From positions 15,686,817 to 15,750,816 of the forward strand of contig OY987249.1 of assembly GCA_963920765.1 (NCBI GenBank): DNA of 64,000 bases, given 5' to 3'. A program made the translations under genes and the position numbers. The notes below the pieces were generated by a model, which saw only the letters and a program-made list of their open reading frames with translations, did no database searches and was not told the origin of the DNA. The DNA is from Ulota crispa (Eukaryota > Streptophyta > Bryopsida > Orthotrichales > Orthotrichaceae). This document shows, one piece after another, positions 20,671 through 31,993 of the stretch (positions are counted from its first letter, which is position 1; every line of letters begins with the position of its first letter).

Positions 20671-23318
20671 CCCCCTAAAAAGTTCACATTTTCTTAAAAT
20701 AACAAATCCTATGAAAAAAAAATTTAAAAATGAGAAGAAATAGAAATGAACAACATAAAATAAGTAATAGAAATCAACAACAAATTAACAGAAAACTGTA
20801 AATAATCAACAAAAAATCAACAGAAAAGTACCCAAATCAACTTGACCAAATTCACAGAAAAAATCAACAGTTTTTGGTTGAAAATCTGTTGATTTTGAGG
20901 TGAATTTTCTACTAGTGCAGATGTGAAAGATGATGATCTGAGCATGCTATACACAAGTAGCAGCAAGGTGAAGAGCAAAGTGGTCTCTGTTATTGAAGGA
21001 GTACTTGGAGACCCTGGTGATGAGCATAGGTAGTGGATGGACATGGTGAAGGAGTGGATCGTAGAGGACGTGAACTGTGAATTTGTACCACTTGCACACA
21101 TGTTTCTTCATTTTCTTTACAGTGTCATTTTTTCCTATCACGGCAAATTGTCCGGTTATCAAGGATTTAATGCCTTTCAAAAAGCTGTCATGAAGAGGAT
21201 CTTTGAGGTGTGCGGTGGTGGTGATGGTGAGGATGGAGAGAGCACGTCCATGTTGACGGCGTTGTTCAACTTACTAGACCCATGAAGTAGAACGTTGCTT
21301 CATGTCGCTTTTGAGTTGGTTTTGGGTGCTTGGTTCATTTTTTGGCTATTGAAGATCTCCGGCTCAAAATTCCTCCATCAGTTAAGGTAGAGAGTTGGAA
21401 AGCTAGAAATTTTGCAAGTCGCTCAATATCTCATCTAATGGCCTTTCTTGATGATGGATATCCCTATAAAGAGCTTCAAGATCATATTGGAGATACGGTC
21501 CTGATAGAACGCTTGTTGTCACCACAAGATCAAAAACTGAACTTCTTGAAACAATGGTGCTTTCCATCTGAATGGGATCTAGAGCAATACAAATTGACAC
21601 CACTTGAAATTGCTGTACTTGTGAATGGGAGAAGGATTTTTGGCAACATCTGGCTTATAAATGGAAGTATATGCCCAAGTACCAGGATTGATGATGACAG
21701 CAGCTGTTGTTCAGCATTGCAACTTGTCACATTGCTTGGAAGAGCAAGATTTATAGAAGACTTGTTAAAGGTATGTCAATATTTTTATTTAAATTTTGTG
21801 TCATTGTCATGTACATGTATTAGATTGAGTTTCGTACAAATTGTGGTTCTATCAATTGTGCATTTATTGATGGTGTAAATTCCAAAATACAATGTTACTT
21901 GCTATTTTGCTAACATGGTATTTTGTAACAATTTTACAATCATGGGGTTGTAAGTTTCAAAGAAGATAGAATGATGAGTGCATTTATTGTATTCAAGACC
22001 TTGTAAATAGTGAATGTTGAGCTTCTTACCATCAAGAATTGTTTTCTTGAATGCAGCATCATACACAGTATAAATCTTTAATTGATCCTGGACTTGGAAA
22101 TGCAACCTATCATTCTACTCCAGCTATACATTGTGCTGCGTTATATGGTCGAGTTGAAGCAATTCAAAGTATCCTCAAGTTCCCCATATATGACCCTATG
22201 GTTCAAAATTGGGAATCTGGAACTGCTCTGCACCTCCTTTTGGATAAGCAAAAGGCTTGGATAGACTTGAATGGATTCCACAAGTTTGTATTGTGCCATG
22301 TGTTGCCAAATTCAACAACATATAAACGTGTGAAAAATGATTTTCCCAAGCTTTCTTGTAAGGAAGATGGTGCTCCTAGGATGTTTTCATCAAATGAGAT
22401 TAGTTGCATCAACCTCCTCCTCCAAGCTGGTATTGACATTTGGACCCCACATTGTATGTCGGGAGAGCTTCCAAGTCCAGGGCCCATGGCCAATGATGAG
22501 GCAAGAAAGTGGTGGTATGAGAAGGTGGTTATCGAGGTGGTGGCTTTGAAAACAAGTGTGAGTTATGCTGCCAATGCAACCTCGGTGGTTGCCGCATTGG
22601 TAGCAACTGCATCTTTCATTGGGCCATTCCAACCGCCTCTTGGGTATGGAGATGTGAATGGCTTTGTTCACACCGACCGTAGTTCGTTGCGTGTATATTT
22701 GGTGTGCAATAGCCTATCTTTCTATTTTTCCATTGCTAGCATATTGATGGCAGTGTTGCCAGCAATTCCCATGCCAAAAGAGTCTCTCTATGACGAACTT
22801 TTGAGAGGCCAAAGGTGTTTGAAGGGTGCAGCTATGATGTTGTTGGTATCCATCATTTGTTTCCTCATAAGTTTTTCATCTGCAAGCATGGCAGTGGTAT
22901 CGCCAGAGTGGCATGAGAGACAAATTGTTGTAAGTTGTGTGATATGTGGAGGAGTGGTTTGTGTGGTAGTGTTAGTGATTTACATCATTCGGTTGCTACG
23001 GATGTTGTTTCATAGGAACGATAGGTTTAGGAGGATGTTTGCAAGACACATGTACTTTTGAAATGTGGACATTGGCTTCAAATAAATTTGATGTTGCTTG
23101 ACTCAATTTGTGTGACTTTTGGTTGTGTGAGTGCTCAAAAGGTGTATGGGAATCAAAGCATTTGTTTGTAATTTTTGTTTTAAGAAAGTATGATATTTTT
23201 TTAGTACTATAGGATGTTTTCTTATTTACAATACTAGCGTCTTCCGGTATGATTGTGTCAATTGCTCTATGAATATTATATGACCATGTTAGCTAGCACT
23301 TTAGCCTTTGTTTTTATA

Positions 23319-23632
23319 GGAAAATTTTGATGGATACCCTTGAAGTTTGCAATATTTGTACCAATACCCCTGGTTTTTCAAAAAATGCCCAAATGCCCTT
23401 AGATCATAATTTTCAAGCATTTGTTTTATGATGCAAGCCACTTCCTTCTCTCTTTGTGCACATGCTTCTTCCAAGAAGCAACATGAGCACCAAGAGAGAA
23501 GAAAGTGGCATACACAATAAAGACAAACACTTGAAATTATGGTCCAAGTGTATGTGTGCAATTTTTGATAAACAAAGGGCATCTGTATAAATTTCACAAA
23601 CTTCAAGGATATTCATCAAATTTTTCCTTTAT
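23319..23632. mobile_element. MITE family F (copy 1)
   Basis: Inverted ends read GGAAAATTTTGATGGATACC and its partner, each followed by CTTGAAGTTTG. Internally the phrase CTTAGATCATAATTTTCAAGC matches the copy at 56235-56545. It is about 310 bp with no coding capacity. Confidence 0.65.
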
Positions 23633-23945
23633 TTAATCTTTGAGCAAGCAAATTAAGTTGTTATACACTTATTGTGCTTAGAACAAGAGTACTATTGTTG
23701 ATCATTAATTCAACAATGTAATTTACAGCCACCACTATGTTGTTGTAAAGGTTTGAATGCAATAGATTTCTTAAAGATTAAGGACAAGGACTTAGGTAGA
23801 AACATGACCAAGTAATGATTTTAAAATTGAAAATCAAATTCATGAATTAATATACATCAAAAACTAGTGTTGTAGGGAAATTTCAAAGATTTTTATCACA
23901 AAGGACATGAATTGTAATCATGGTGTTTTGTATAATAACTATCTC

Positions 23946-24186
23946 TTAATTGTTAAATTGGGAAAAATGATACATTTTGGAATTTTGGAATTTTGCATTG
24001 GTGGGAGAATTTTGGTAGTTCAAAGTGAGTTTTATGATAATCCCTACAAGATCATACATCAATGAATAAAGATCTTGAAGAAATCACCATGAAATTCACT
24101 CTAAAATCTAAATCATTCAAAATAACCTAAAAATTGCAAAATTCAAAAGTCCCAAAATGTATCATTTTTCCCAATTTAATAAATAT
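23946..24186. mobile_element. short DNA element, family E (copy 4)
   Basis: TAATTGTTAAATTGGGAAAAATGATACATTTTGG at the left is matched in reverse by CCAAAATGTATCATTTTTCCCAATTTAATAAAT at the right. The inverted repeats are about 35 bp and the element about 240 bp. Confidence 0.7.
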
Positions 24187-24199
24187 GGTGTTAATTGTT

Positions 24200-24939
24200 G
24201 TAATTGTAGAATACAAAAAACTTTAAGATGTAAGAATATTGTTCAAGAACATAGAAATGAGTCTTGTAAAGAGATTGAAGAGTGTTTCTTGTCTTTGCTA
24301 TTCTTATCCAATAATGGTAGTTTTTTTAAGGAAGTTCGTCAACTTAGTAGCAAATTTAACTATACAAAGTGCATGATTCTCTTGTGATTTTTTAGATTTG
24401 GTGAGCTCTAATGCTATGCATTTTTGGAGCTTAGACGGACAACAAACGAGACAACAAATTGTCCATCAATAGCATGTTGAAAAAGAAATGCCACTTTTAT
24501 AAATTTGCTATACAATGAAGGAACCAACAATCATAACCTTAAATAAAATCCTAAATTTGAAATGTATTATAGCATCACTAGTACACCCTACGCGCATGTT
24601 GTATAATAGGGTCATGCCCTCCATGGTCCCCATGCTATCCCCATGTCATCCTCTCATGCCACTTCTTGTTCAAAAAAATTTCCATGGGATAATATAAACT
24701 AAAAAACAAATTCAATTTTAGATTCAAATCAATTTGACTCTTCATCTTCCTCCGCACCCCTTAATATGTGAATTCCAAATTCAAATTGGAAAAAGATTCA
24801 ATGGGTTCCACCGAAGGTGTCCATTTACACACAACGCCCATGTTCATCTTTTTGCCGGTTGGCCCTTGGCCAATCACAAGTTTTTAAATCATACTTTGCT
24901 TGCAAGTATCCAACTACTAGAGACTGACGGACATCCTAA

Positions 24940-24976
<37 letters not shown>

Positions 24977-26970
24977 ATGTATCAAATTTTGTCTGAGCCA
25001 CTAAGATTTTTTTCCTCGCAAATTCCTCCTCTCAAGTGAGGGCACGTGGACCGGTTTTAGGAGCACCCCTGAAAGTTAACTAAAACCTTCAAAAATCCAA
25101 TAGTCCCACTTTGTAAGCAAATTCCCAAATTAACAAATAAAGTGTTTGTTACTTCAAGCAAGATTTGACCAAAAGACAAAACAAGCAAGTAAGCCATCTA
25201 AACCGCATGGACATATGTTTGCATTTAACGCTGAAATTTAGGATTTTTGACCTCAAAAAATGAACTAAATTACCTTTTTTTATTTTTACTATGTGACATG
25301 CATTTAATCATGAATCTTGATTTCATGTTGGCAACCATGTGTGTAACCTGCATGTATGAATCTATGAGGTAAGCTTTTTTTACTTTTTTTTTTTTTATCA
25401 AGTGTGAGTTTACTACATTGAATATACAGGAGCTCAGTTGGGCATATGGGGCAGATGGGCACGCAAAAGAACAATTTGTCAAAAGTGACAACCGTCATTT
25501 GTGGTGTTATTTACTTTGACCTTTTAAAGCTTGACTCATAATGAGAAATGGTAAGGTTAAATCTTGATTCAAGAAAAAAAAATTCAATGTGAACATATCA
25601 CTTGGGGTCGTGTTTTATTGTCTTTTTAAAAGAAATTTATCAATTCACAACAAACTCTAATTTTCAATTTTTTGAAAGAATGATGTGTTTAACTACTTGT
25701 GAACTAATCATATAACTATGGACTTTCTATATTTGTAACCATTGGAGATTTCTTGCTATTTCAAACATGCATTTTTCAAAATTTTGAGAGTTCTTTGATT
25801 TGGACATATCTCTCAATGTTTTGCATGTATCTCTTAAAGTTTGCAAATCAAAGTAAAGTACAAACTACTTCTTACAAACTTTGGATAGTCTGTATTTAGT
25901 TAAATGTGATATAAGGGGAATCAAATGAATTGTGGCTTGTGAAAGACCATGAGGTTACTCCAATGCCTTACAATCATCATAAACTAACACTTTTGGATAA
26001 TAGTTATATTGATTATAATGATTATGTGGCCTTGTTTAGCACTAAGAAGAATTGGCAAAATAGCTTCCTTTGTTGTACACATTAGAAGTATGTCTCTTTT
26101 GTATTCAATCCTACAAGATGCTTTTGGTTTATGATATTGAGTTCATTAAAATATTTTGAAAGTGTTTTTTTTATCTTTTATTTACTTCACTAGACATTTT
26201 GACAACTAGTTGAATGATTTACCTAACTAAATATAGAATTTGTAAAGTCCATAAATAAAAACTTAATTAATTACTAAGAACAGACTTCTTGTTGGAATGT
26301 GCAACATTGAGAGATTTTCTAATATTTTGTTTAATGATCTAAAGACCTTGTGATGCTTTTCCTTATTTCCTTCAAACATAAGGATATTTCCCAAAGTTTT
26401 GCACAATCCATAATTATACACATAGCGAAATTATATAAATAATTATTATTTAGTTAAATATGGCATCTAAACTACATTATGTGTCTTGAGCAAAGCAATG
26501 ATAGTAGACTATTCAACAACATTTGATTAGTAATATTTATTGCATAAATGAAGCAAGACAATTTTTGAAAACAAGACAGTAGGTCTTCCATAATTTCTAT
26601 GGAACTAAACATTCCAAAATAAATAGCATCAAAGCTCACAAAATTGCAGCATATATTTCTTCTTATTCCATTGGTCAATATATGGACATGCCCGGCCTAT
26701 AGAACACATAGAGGTGAAAAGAGAATTGGATAGAATCACCCATGGGTGCAAATTCATTCATGAAACCCACTACTGCTACTCTGCTAGAGTATTTCATCCA
26801 AATATTGGAAAATTCTATATTTTTGGACAACGGTTTGATGGTCAACTTTATCAATATAAACACCCAATGTGCAGCAGTGTTGAGGTAGAGTCTTAGACAT
26901 TGTCAAAATGATTAGGTTTCAAGAAAAGAAAAAAAGTTTTGACAAAAAAATATTACCAAAATAGATGATC
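24200..26970. other. AT-rich intergenic DNA with one TA microsatellite
   Basis: A (TA)n run of about 14 repeats lies at 24943-24971. A fragment of family E is present near 24990-25140. Otherwise I see no gene, array or paired termini. Confidence 0.45.
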
Positions 26971-27472
26971 TACTTTAACTCCTAAAGGACCCTTGGCTCT
27001 TTTGGGGGACAAATGGGATTTTGCGTATGTACTTACAACTAAATTACTTTGTGTGATTTTTTGAAACTTTTATGGATGATGGGGAATTCAAAGATTTATG
27101 TGGGCATCTAATTATTTTTTCATTCTGAGATTTATTGAAGAAGTTAAAAACAAATTTTTGGAAAATTGGTAGAATTTATGGTTCTATTGTACTTTTGTAC
27201 CCATAGTTCTTGTCCAATAGGGATAACATAATAGTATAATAGTTTTCATGATCGCATTGAATTCAAACGGTGAGCAGAAATAGGAGATTAGTGGTTTGTT
27301 TGTTGTAAGAAGTACATGCCTTGGGACCCTTTTTGGTGTTTTGGAGGGGGCTCTTGGAGGGCTCAAAACTTTGCAAGAGTCCTTTCATAGCACTAAACAA
27401 ACACTTGGTCTCTAAATCATACATGAATTCAATATTCTCAAATTAGTCTTCCGAGTTTCTATGCCAGGGCTA

Positions 27473-27694
27473 AGGTAGGCATACCCATTCCCAATCATCA
27501 AACCTAGTGCCGTCACTATGTCCACATACTGTTCATTTAGGATCTCAAATCTAGGTAAGCCATATATAGCTAATTATGTTTTGTGACACAAAAGATAAGC
27601 TATCTATGGCTTACCTAGATTTGAGATCTTAAATGATTACTATGTGTACATAGTGACGGCATTAGGTTCAATGATCAAGAAAGGATATACCTAC
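27473..27694. mobile_element. foldback MITE with ~95-bp arms
   Basis: The arms are inverted copies separated by about 25 bp. They begin AGGTAGG(C/T)ATA, resembling family-B termini, and include CCTAGATTTGAGAT against its partner. It has no coding content. Confidence 0.7.
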
Positions 27695-27822
27695 CTGACA
27701 AACGCGTATGAGCATCATACCAAGCACACACTCAATGGTCTTCCTTCTACAACACAACACTGTACTTTGTGGTGATAGGAGATTTGCATACAAGGGTTCA
27801 AGCATATAATGCATTATTCATT

Positions 27823-28055
27823 AAATTAGGAAAGGCTTACATAGTGGCACTTTTTCATTTTTCATTTTTAAAGAGTTTTTAGGTGATTTAGAGTGCATAT
27901 TATGATGATTTCTTTGAGTCCTTACATCAATGATGAAATATCTTATAGAACTTGTCAAAAAAACTCACTTCAAATCACCAAATATCCTCATAAATGCAAA
28001 GTTTAGTATTCCTAAAATACAATTTGGGAAAGCATTTTTTTCAATGTAATGAATA
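27823..28055. mobile_element. short DNA element, family E (copy 5)
   Basis: Left end ATTATTCATTAAATTAGG, with a diverged inverted partner around 28030-28055. The internal TCAATGATG and AGAGTGCATATTATGATG phrases are shared, in reverse, with the family copy at 23946. Confidence 0.5.
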
Positions 28056-28261
28056 ACTTGTGGTTCTGAACCTTTGTTGTAGCAACCCTCACCAATAGTG
28101 CCTATCACCGTTGTTTTGTGCAACAGCAGTTCAAAGACTTAAAATATAACATCCACAAAAATATGACCTTCAATAAATTGCAAGTGTGTGCATTCACATC
28201 TAATCTTGCTAGTCATAGAATTTGAGGGGAAATAAAGGCCTTTATAATTTTGTTAAAATCA

Positions 28262-28390
28262 ACTATCAAATTGGGAAGAAGTGACGTTTTGGGACTTACG
28301 TTTTTTAAAGATTATTCAAGGAATACTCTTTAATAAAAACATCAAATCCAAAAGTCCCAAAATGTCACTTTTTCCCAATTTAACAAATAA
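28262..28390. mobile_element. short DNA element, family E (copy 6, deleted)
   Basis: AAATTGGGAAGAAGTGACGTTTTGGGACTT is matched in reverse about 100 bp later by AAAGTCCCAAAATGTCAC. It is shorter than the other copies, with most of the interior missing. Confidence 0.55.
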
Positions 28391-28639
28391 AGCATTCCAC
28401 CAAAAAATGAGATCTTGGCATCATATGTTGTTTGATCAAATGTTATATTAATCTCCCATCTCCCACGGTCAATTGTTCCCAAATTTTGTAAGACAATTTC
28501 CAAATAGGTGTCACGTTGTTTTCAAAAGTTGCTTTTTATGAATCATTCAAATGACTCAGATACAACACACCCCAAAACCTTGATTTTGGTGAAAATGGCT
28601 TGGGCACTTAGGGGTTAATGCGTAGTCTTGAGAGGCCTA

Positions 28640-28960
28640 GCTATGACTCTTTGCATTTCAAGGAGGTTGGTGGGAACTCCTTTCGAATGCTCGTGAGTGG
28701 GTAATTGGGTGAGGCTCAAGGGTCCCAGTGCGTTACAAAGCACCTGGTTTGGAAATGTGAAGTAGGGATTTACTTGGGGCTAATTCATGCTTGAGCAAGA
28801 CTCGCTCAAAAAATTACGTGCAGCAAATCAGCAATGGAAAGAATACGTGGATGAAATCATCCATATATGCACATTCAGCTGCAAAACTGGTTACGACAAC
28901 TAACTTTCAACTATTTTGATACACTTGATATTTCTTCGATGGGACCTGACAATTACATCT
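28640..28960. repeat. dispersed repeat G (copy 2)
   Basis: This is collinear with 5640-6360: a GGTGAGGCTCAAGGG block, GAGCAAGACTCGCTCAAAAA, CCATATATGCACATTCA and CCTGACAATTACAT. This copy is shorter than the first. Confidence 0.45.
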
Positions 28961-28969
28961 ATTTTCTTT

Positions 28970-29901
28970 GGGAATTGCTAAATCCACCACAGTTTTGGCT
29001 CCACCACATGGTCCACCCCATACCCCACCTCGTACCCCACCTCGTACCCCACCTGACTCATTTTCATTTGGCTTTTTTATCCAAGCATCAGATTATTAAA
29101 AAATGAAATTGGTTTCTAGTCGATTGATGTTAGTTTCGCTCAACTTTTTTCACCCTTCATTTGGCTAACTTTTAATTGCTTTTTGATTCTTCCTGTACAT
29201 TATTTCAAAGTTCCTTAAAGAAAAAAAAAAAGAAATTGATATGGGCCCTCCCAAAGTTTGATATATGCACACCCCTTGAGGTAAATTTTAGATTTTTTCC
29301 ATCAAAAAGCTGAATTTGAAAACTTTGATTTTAGATTTGGACCATTAGAGACCTTGATTTAGTCTAGAGCCATAAAGGAGGTTACAACTGAATAACACCC
29401 AATGTAAAAGCTTAAATTTTTAAATAAACAAAAGTAAAACTAATATTTTCCCCCTAGCTAAGCTTTTACATTGGGTGTTATTCAGTTGTAACCTCCTTTA
29501 TGGCTCTAGACTAAATCAAGGTCTCTAACGGTCCTAATCTAAAATCAAAGTTTTCAAATTTAACTTTTTGATGGTAAAAATCTAAAATTTACCCCAAGGG
29601 GTGTGCATATATCAAACTTTGGGAGTGCCCATATCAACTCTTTATCTTTTTCTTTAAGGAACTTTGAAATAATGTATGGGGAGAGCCAAAAAGCAATTAA
29701 AAGTTAGCCAAATGAAATGTGAAAAAAGTTGAGTGAAACTAACATCAATCGATTAAACCAATTTCATTTTTTTATTTTCTGGTGCTTGGATTAAAAAGCC
29801 AAATTAAAATGAGTCAGATGGGATTTGGGGTGGGACATTTGGTGTCTCTGGTGGACCATGTGGTGGATCTAGCAAAAATTGTGGTGGATTTAGCAATTCC
29901 C
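28970..29901. repeat. 0.93-kb near-perfect hairpin (family C core plus flanks)
   Basis: GGGAATTGCTAAATCCACC at 28970 pairs with its reverse complement ending at 29901. The symmetry continues inward to TAAAAGCTTA at 29405-29414 against 29459-29468, leaving a loop of about 44 bp. The arms are about 445 bp with small indels. The inner 200 bp of each arm match the family-C hairpin at 19172. The outer 240 bp are symmetric too, so the palindrome is larger than the known element. No coding frame spans an arm. Confidence 0.85.
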
Positions 29902-29904
29902 TAG

Positions 29905-31990
29905 TTTTAGTTTCAACAATCTGATTTTGCAAATGATTAATTATGATTTTTCTATTCAAGATTTTGTGCACGGGATTCATTGCGACCTTGACTTTATGCA
30001 GTGTTGAGGGCTCTTGGGAATGAGCTTTAAATACACTATATCTTTGAGAAAAAATCACATTAGAAATTCATTTATAAAAATTGTAGAGTAGATTTTGAGA
30101 AGTCATAAATTGATTGGAGTTATACATGTTAGGCTCTTTAACCTCATATTTTTTTGGTGACCAATTTTTTTGGTTTGACATGTGAAAAGAAGATTGAAAG
30201 ACTTCAAATCACTTTCACAGTTTTAACACCCTCATGATCAAACATTATAATCTTTCAATCCATAAGCGATATTGTTGTGTTTTCTTTTCTAATGAGATCT
30301 CTAACATGTCTAGTTTGATTATATACCATTACAATTCAAAAAGAATTGATACAACTTATCAAAATATTGGCTTTTAGTTCAAATTAGAGAAAATTCCTAA
30401 AAGCCCTAGAATTGCAATGTCACTTTGGGGTTAAGTGAGGTTTAGATATTTCATAGTGACATCTATAATGTAACTTACAAATACTTAGCTTTGTGGAAAG
30501 AGAGTTACCTAAGACTTAGCATATTTGGAGCTTATTAAACTAAAAACACTTGCCATTTCTTTTTCTCTTAGAATAATTTGTAGTCCATTTAACTTCTCAT
30601 CACTTTCTAACCCTTTGTTTTCAAAATCCAATTAGTTATTTGACCATTTTTATTAGTTCACTTTCAATTAGGTAATGATTCTTCCAGACCAATGTTCTCC
30701 TACTAATTATTGGTGTTTCTCTTGCAAATATGTTCCAAAAGTATAACAAGCATTACAAGCTAATACCACCAATACTACAAATGTGAAGTCTACCTCTACT
30801 GTTTTAAATGAGCTCAGAAAAATACCCATCCAATACATACGAACAAAACAGCATTTCTGAAGTTGCATATCAATCATCCACATATCGGTAGTAGATGTTC
30901 ACTTTGTTAGAATTTCATGGTTAGAACTAAACAATTTCTACAAATTTTGTTCTTCACCAGGAACTATTGAAAGAAAAAAATGATATCATGTGATGTATTA
31001 AGTTTAAGAAACTACAAATAAAAAATCACAATTGACAACCAAAATTTCAAAAGAAAAGCAAATAAAAAGTGCTTCGGAGGACGAGCAAATTACAAGAAAC
31101 CACGTTTGTACTTTAGTTTACATACAAAAGTTAGATCTTGGATGTAAAGTTGAAAACATGAGCATATATTTTGTTCAGTTTGGGATTTGACCATTCAAAC
31201 TTGCAAGTGCTATAGAATGCTCAAAATTTGGAATCTATCAGGTTTCTAAAGTAAATTTTGAACTTGATTTGATGAACTTGATTTTCGGTAAGCAAGAAGA
31301 AACTCGCTTTCAGGGTGGTTTTCCCAAACAGCATCATCTACGATGTGGAGCTCGGACCTCAAAGGGTTAAAGAGCTAACTTAACTTTAAAATTATGAGCC
31401 CATAAGCAGCATCGCGGCGTTCTTATGTTCGCTTTACTTGTTGTCTTCACTGAAGCTTTCAATCAATATAGCTTTGGTAAATTGAACTTTCCATTCTGAT
31501 ATTTTCCTATGGTACTACATAACAAACAGAAGACCACCTGCAAATCTGCAAACTGTTACTGAATTAGAGCATGCCCTGAACATGGTAATTCAGAATTTTC
31601 TGGGCTTAAAATGCAAAGATTCAGCTCATATAGTTAACCTCCAGTAATTGTTCTTCTGAATTGTTGCCTTCAGAATGTTAATAACTCCAATAGTTCATTA
31701 CCTGTCCAAAGCATGTTCATTAGTAAAAATACCGCGCATTGCAAGACTTAAGAGAGGCAACCAAGAATGGCATCACAAAAAATGCAAACAGATAAAACAG
31801 TTAATGCTTTGCCCTCGTTAATCAGACAGCACTTGCCGCACTCTGTACAATATGGATACTTCACGGTATTGCAAACATTCTTGCAATCCTGCAATCAATG
31901 TACATCTACCAACTTAAAAATTTAAGTGAAAAATAATAATGGCAAAATGTTTTGGATGCCATATCAAGCGAAAACGATTATCTGTGCTGG
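29905..31990. other. intergenic DNA with an old TTAA-family fragment
   Basis: About 29980-30330 matches 62600-62890 in reverse (for example TTGTTGTGTTTTCTTTT and AACACCCTCATGATCAAAC against their complements). This marks a degraded copy of that TTAA-type element. The rest, toward the tomosyn 3' end, is likely its 3' untranslated region and spacer. No other gene is seen. Confidence 0.4.
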
Positions 31991-31993
31991 TGA

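Larger units (their letters stand above)
17266..20917. mobile_element. non-autonomous CACTA (EnSpm) element, TSD CAG
   Basis: Both termini read CACTAGTAGAAAA inward, continuing imperfectly to about 30 bp. CAG is duplicated at 17263-17265 and 20918-20920. Subterminal regions at both ends carry many copies, in both orientations, of AAATCAACAGAA, as expected of CACTA subterminal transposase-binding motifs. The element is 3,652 bp and encodes no transposase. It carries a minisatellite (17430-18330), a nested hairpin element (19172-19585) and a palindromic array (20181-20665). It lies inside the coding frame of the ankyrin gene; removing it with one CAG restores that frame across the junction. Confidence 0.92.
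16689..23061 (+). pseudogene. ACD6-like ankyrin-repeat/transmembrane (PGG-type) gene, disrupted
   Basis: Plant proteins of this class have N-terminal ankyrin repeats and a C-terminal four-helix PGG-type membrane domain, and act at membranes in defence and cell-death signalling. The final exon (22057-23061) is intact. It has ankyrin-like residues (PAIHCAALYGRVEAI), then WWYEKVVIEVV, a PGG-like segment (ALVATASFIGPFQPP, with PLGY in place of PGGY) and further hydrophobic helices. An intron (21771-22056, GT...AG) precedes it. Upstream, the frame from the ATG at 16689 meets TGA at 16791. A CACTA element interrupts it at 17266. After removal of the element, the same frame resumes and meets TAG at 21031 and TGA at 21283. 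A frameshift follows near 21330, before the 21330-21770 exon. Four lesions plus the insertion argue for a pseudogene. A shorter functional transcript starting downstream is not excluded. Confidence 0.75.
26979..28614. mobile_element. TTAA-target element 5, interrupted by nested elements
   Basis: The left end is CTCCTAAAGGACCC after TTAA at 26975-26978. The right end is GCACTTAGGGG before TTAA at 28615-28618. The first 200 bp and last 60 bp align with other family members. The 1.6-kb span includes a hairpin (27473-27694) and two family-E elements. Subtracting these leaves about 1 kb. The pairing of the two ends as one insertion is an inference. Confidence 0.5.

Noticed and set aside
20070..20697. 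Several 80-205-codon open frames on both strands over the palindromic array
   Set aside because: The unit length of 21 bp divides by three, so frames stay open by repetition. The translations are just repeated heptapeptides with no independent support.
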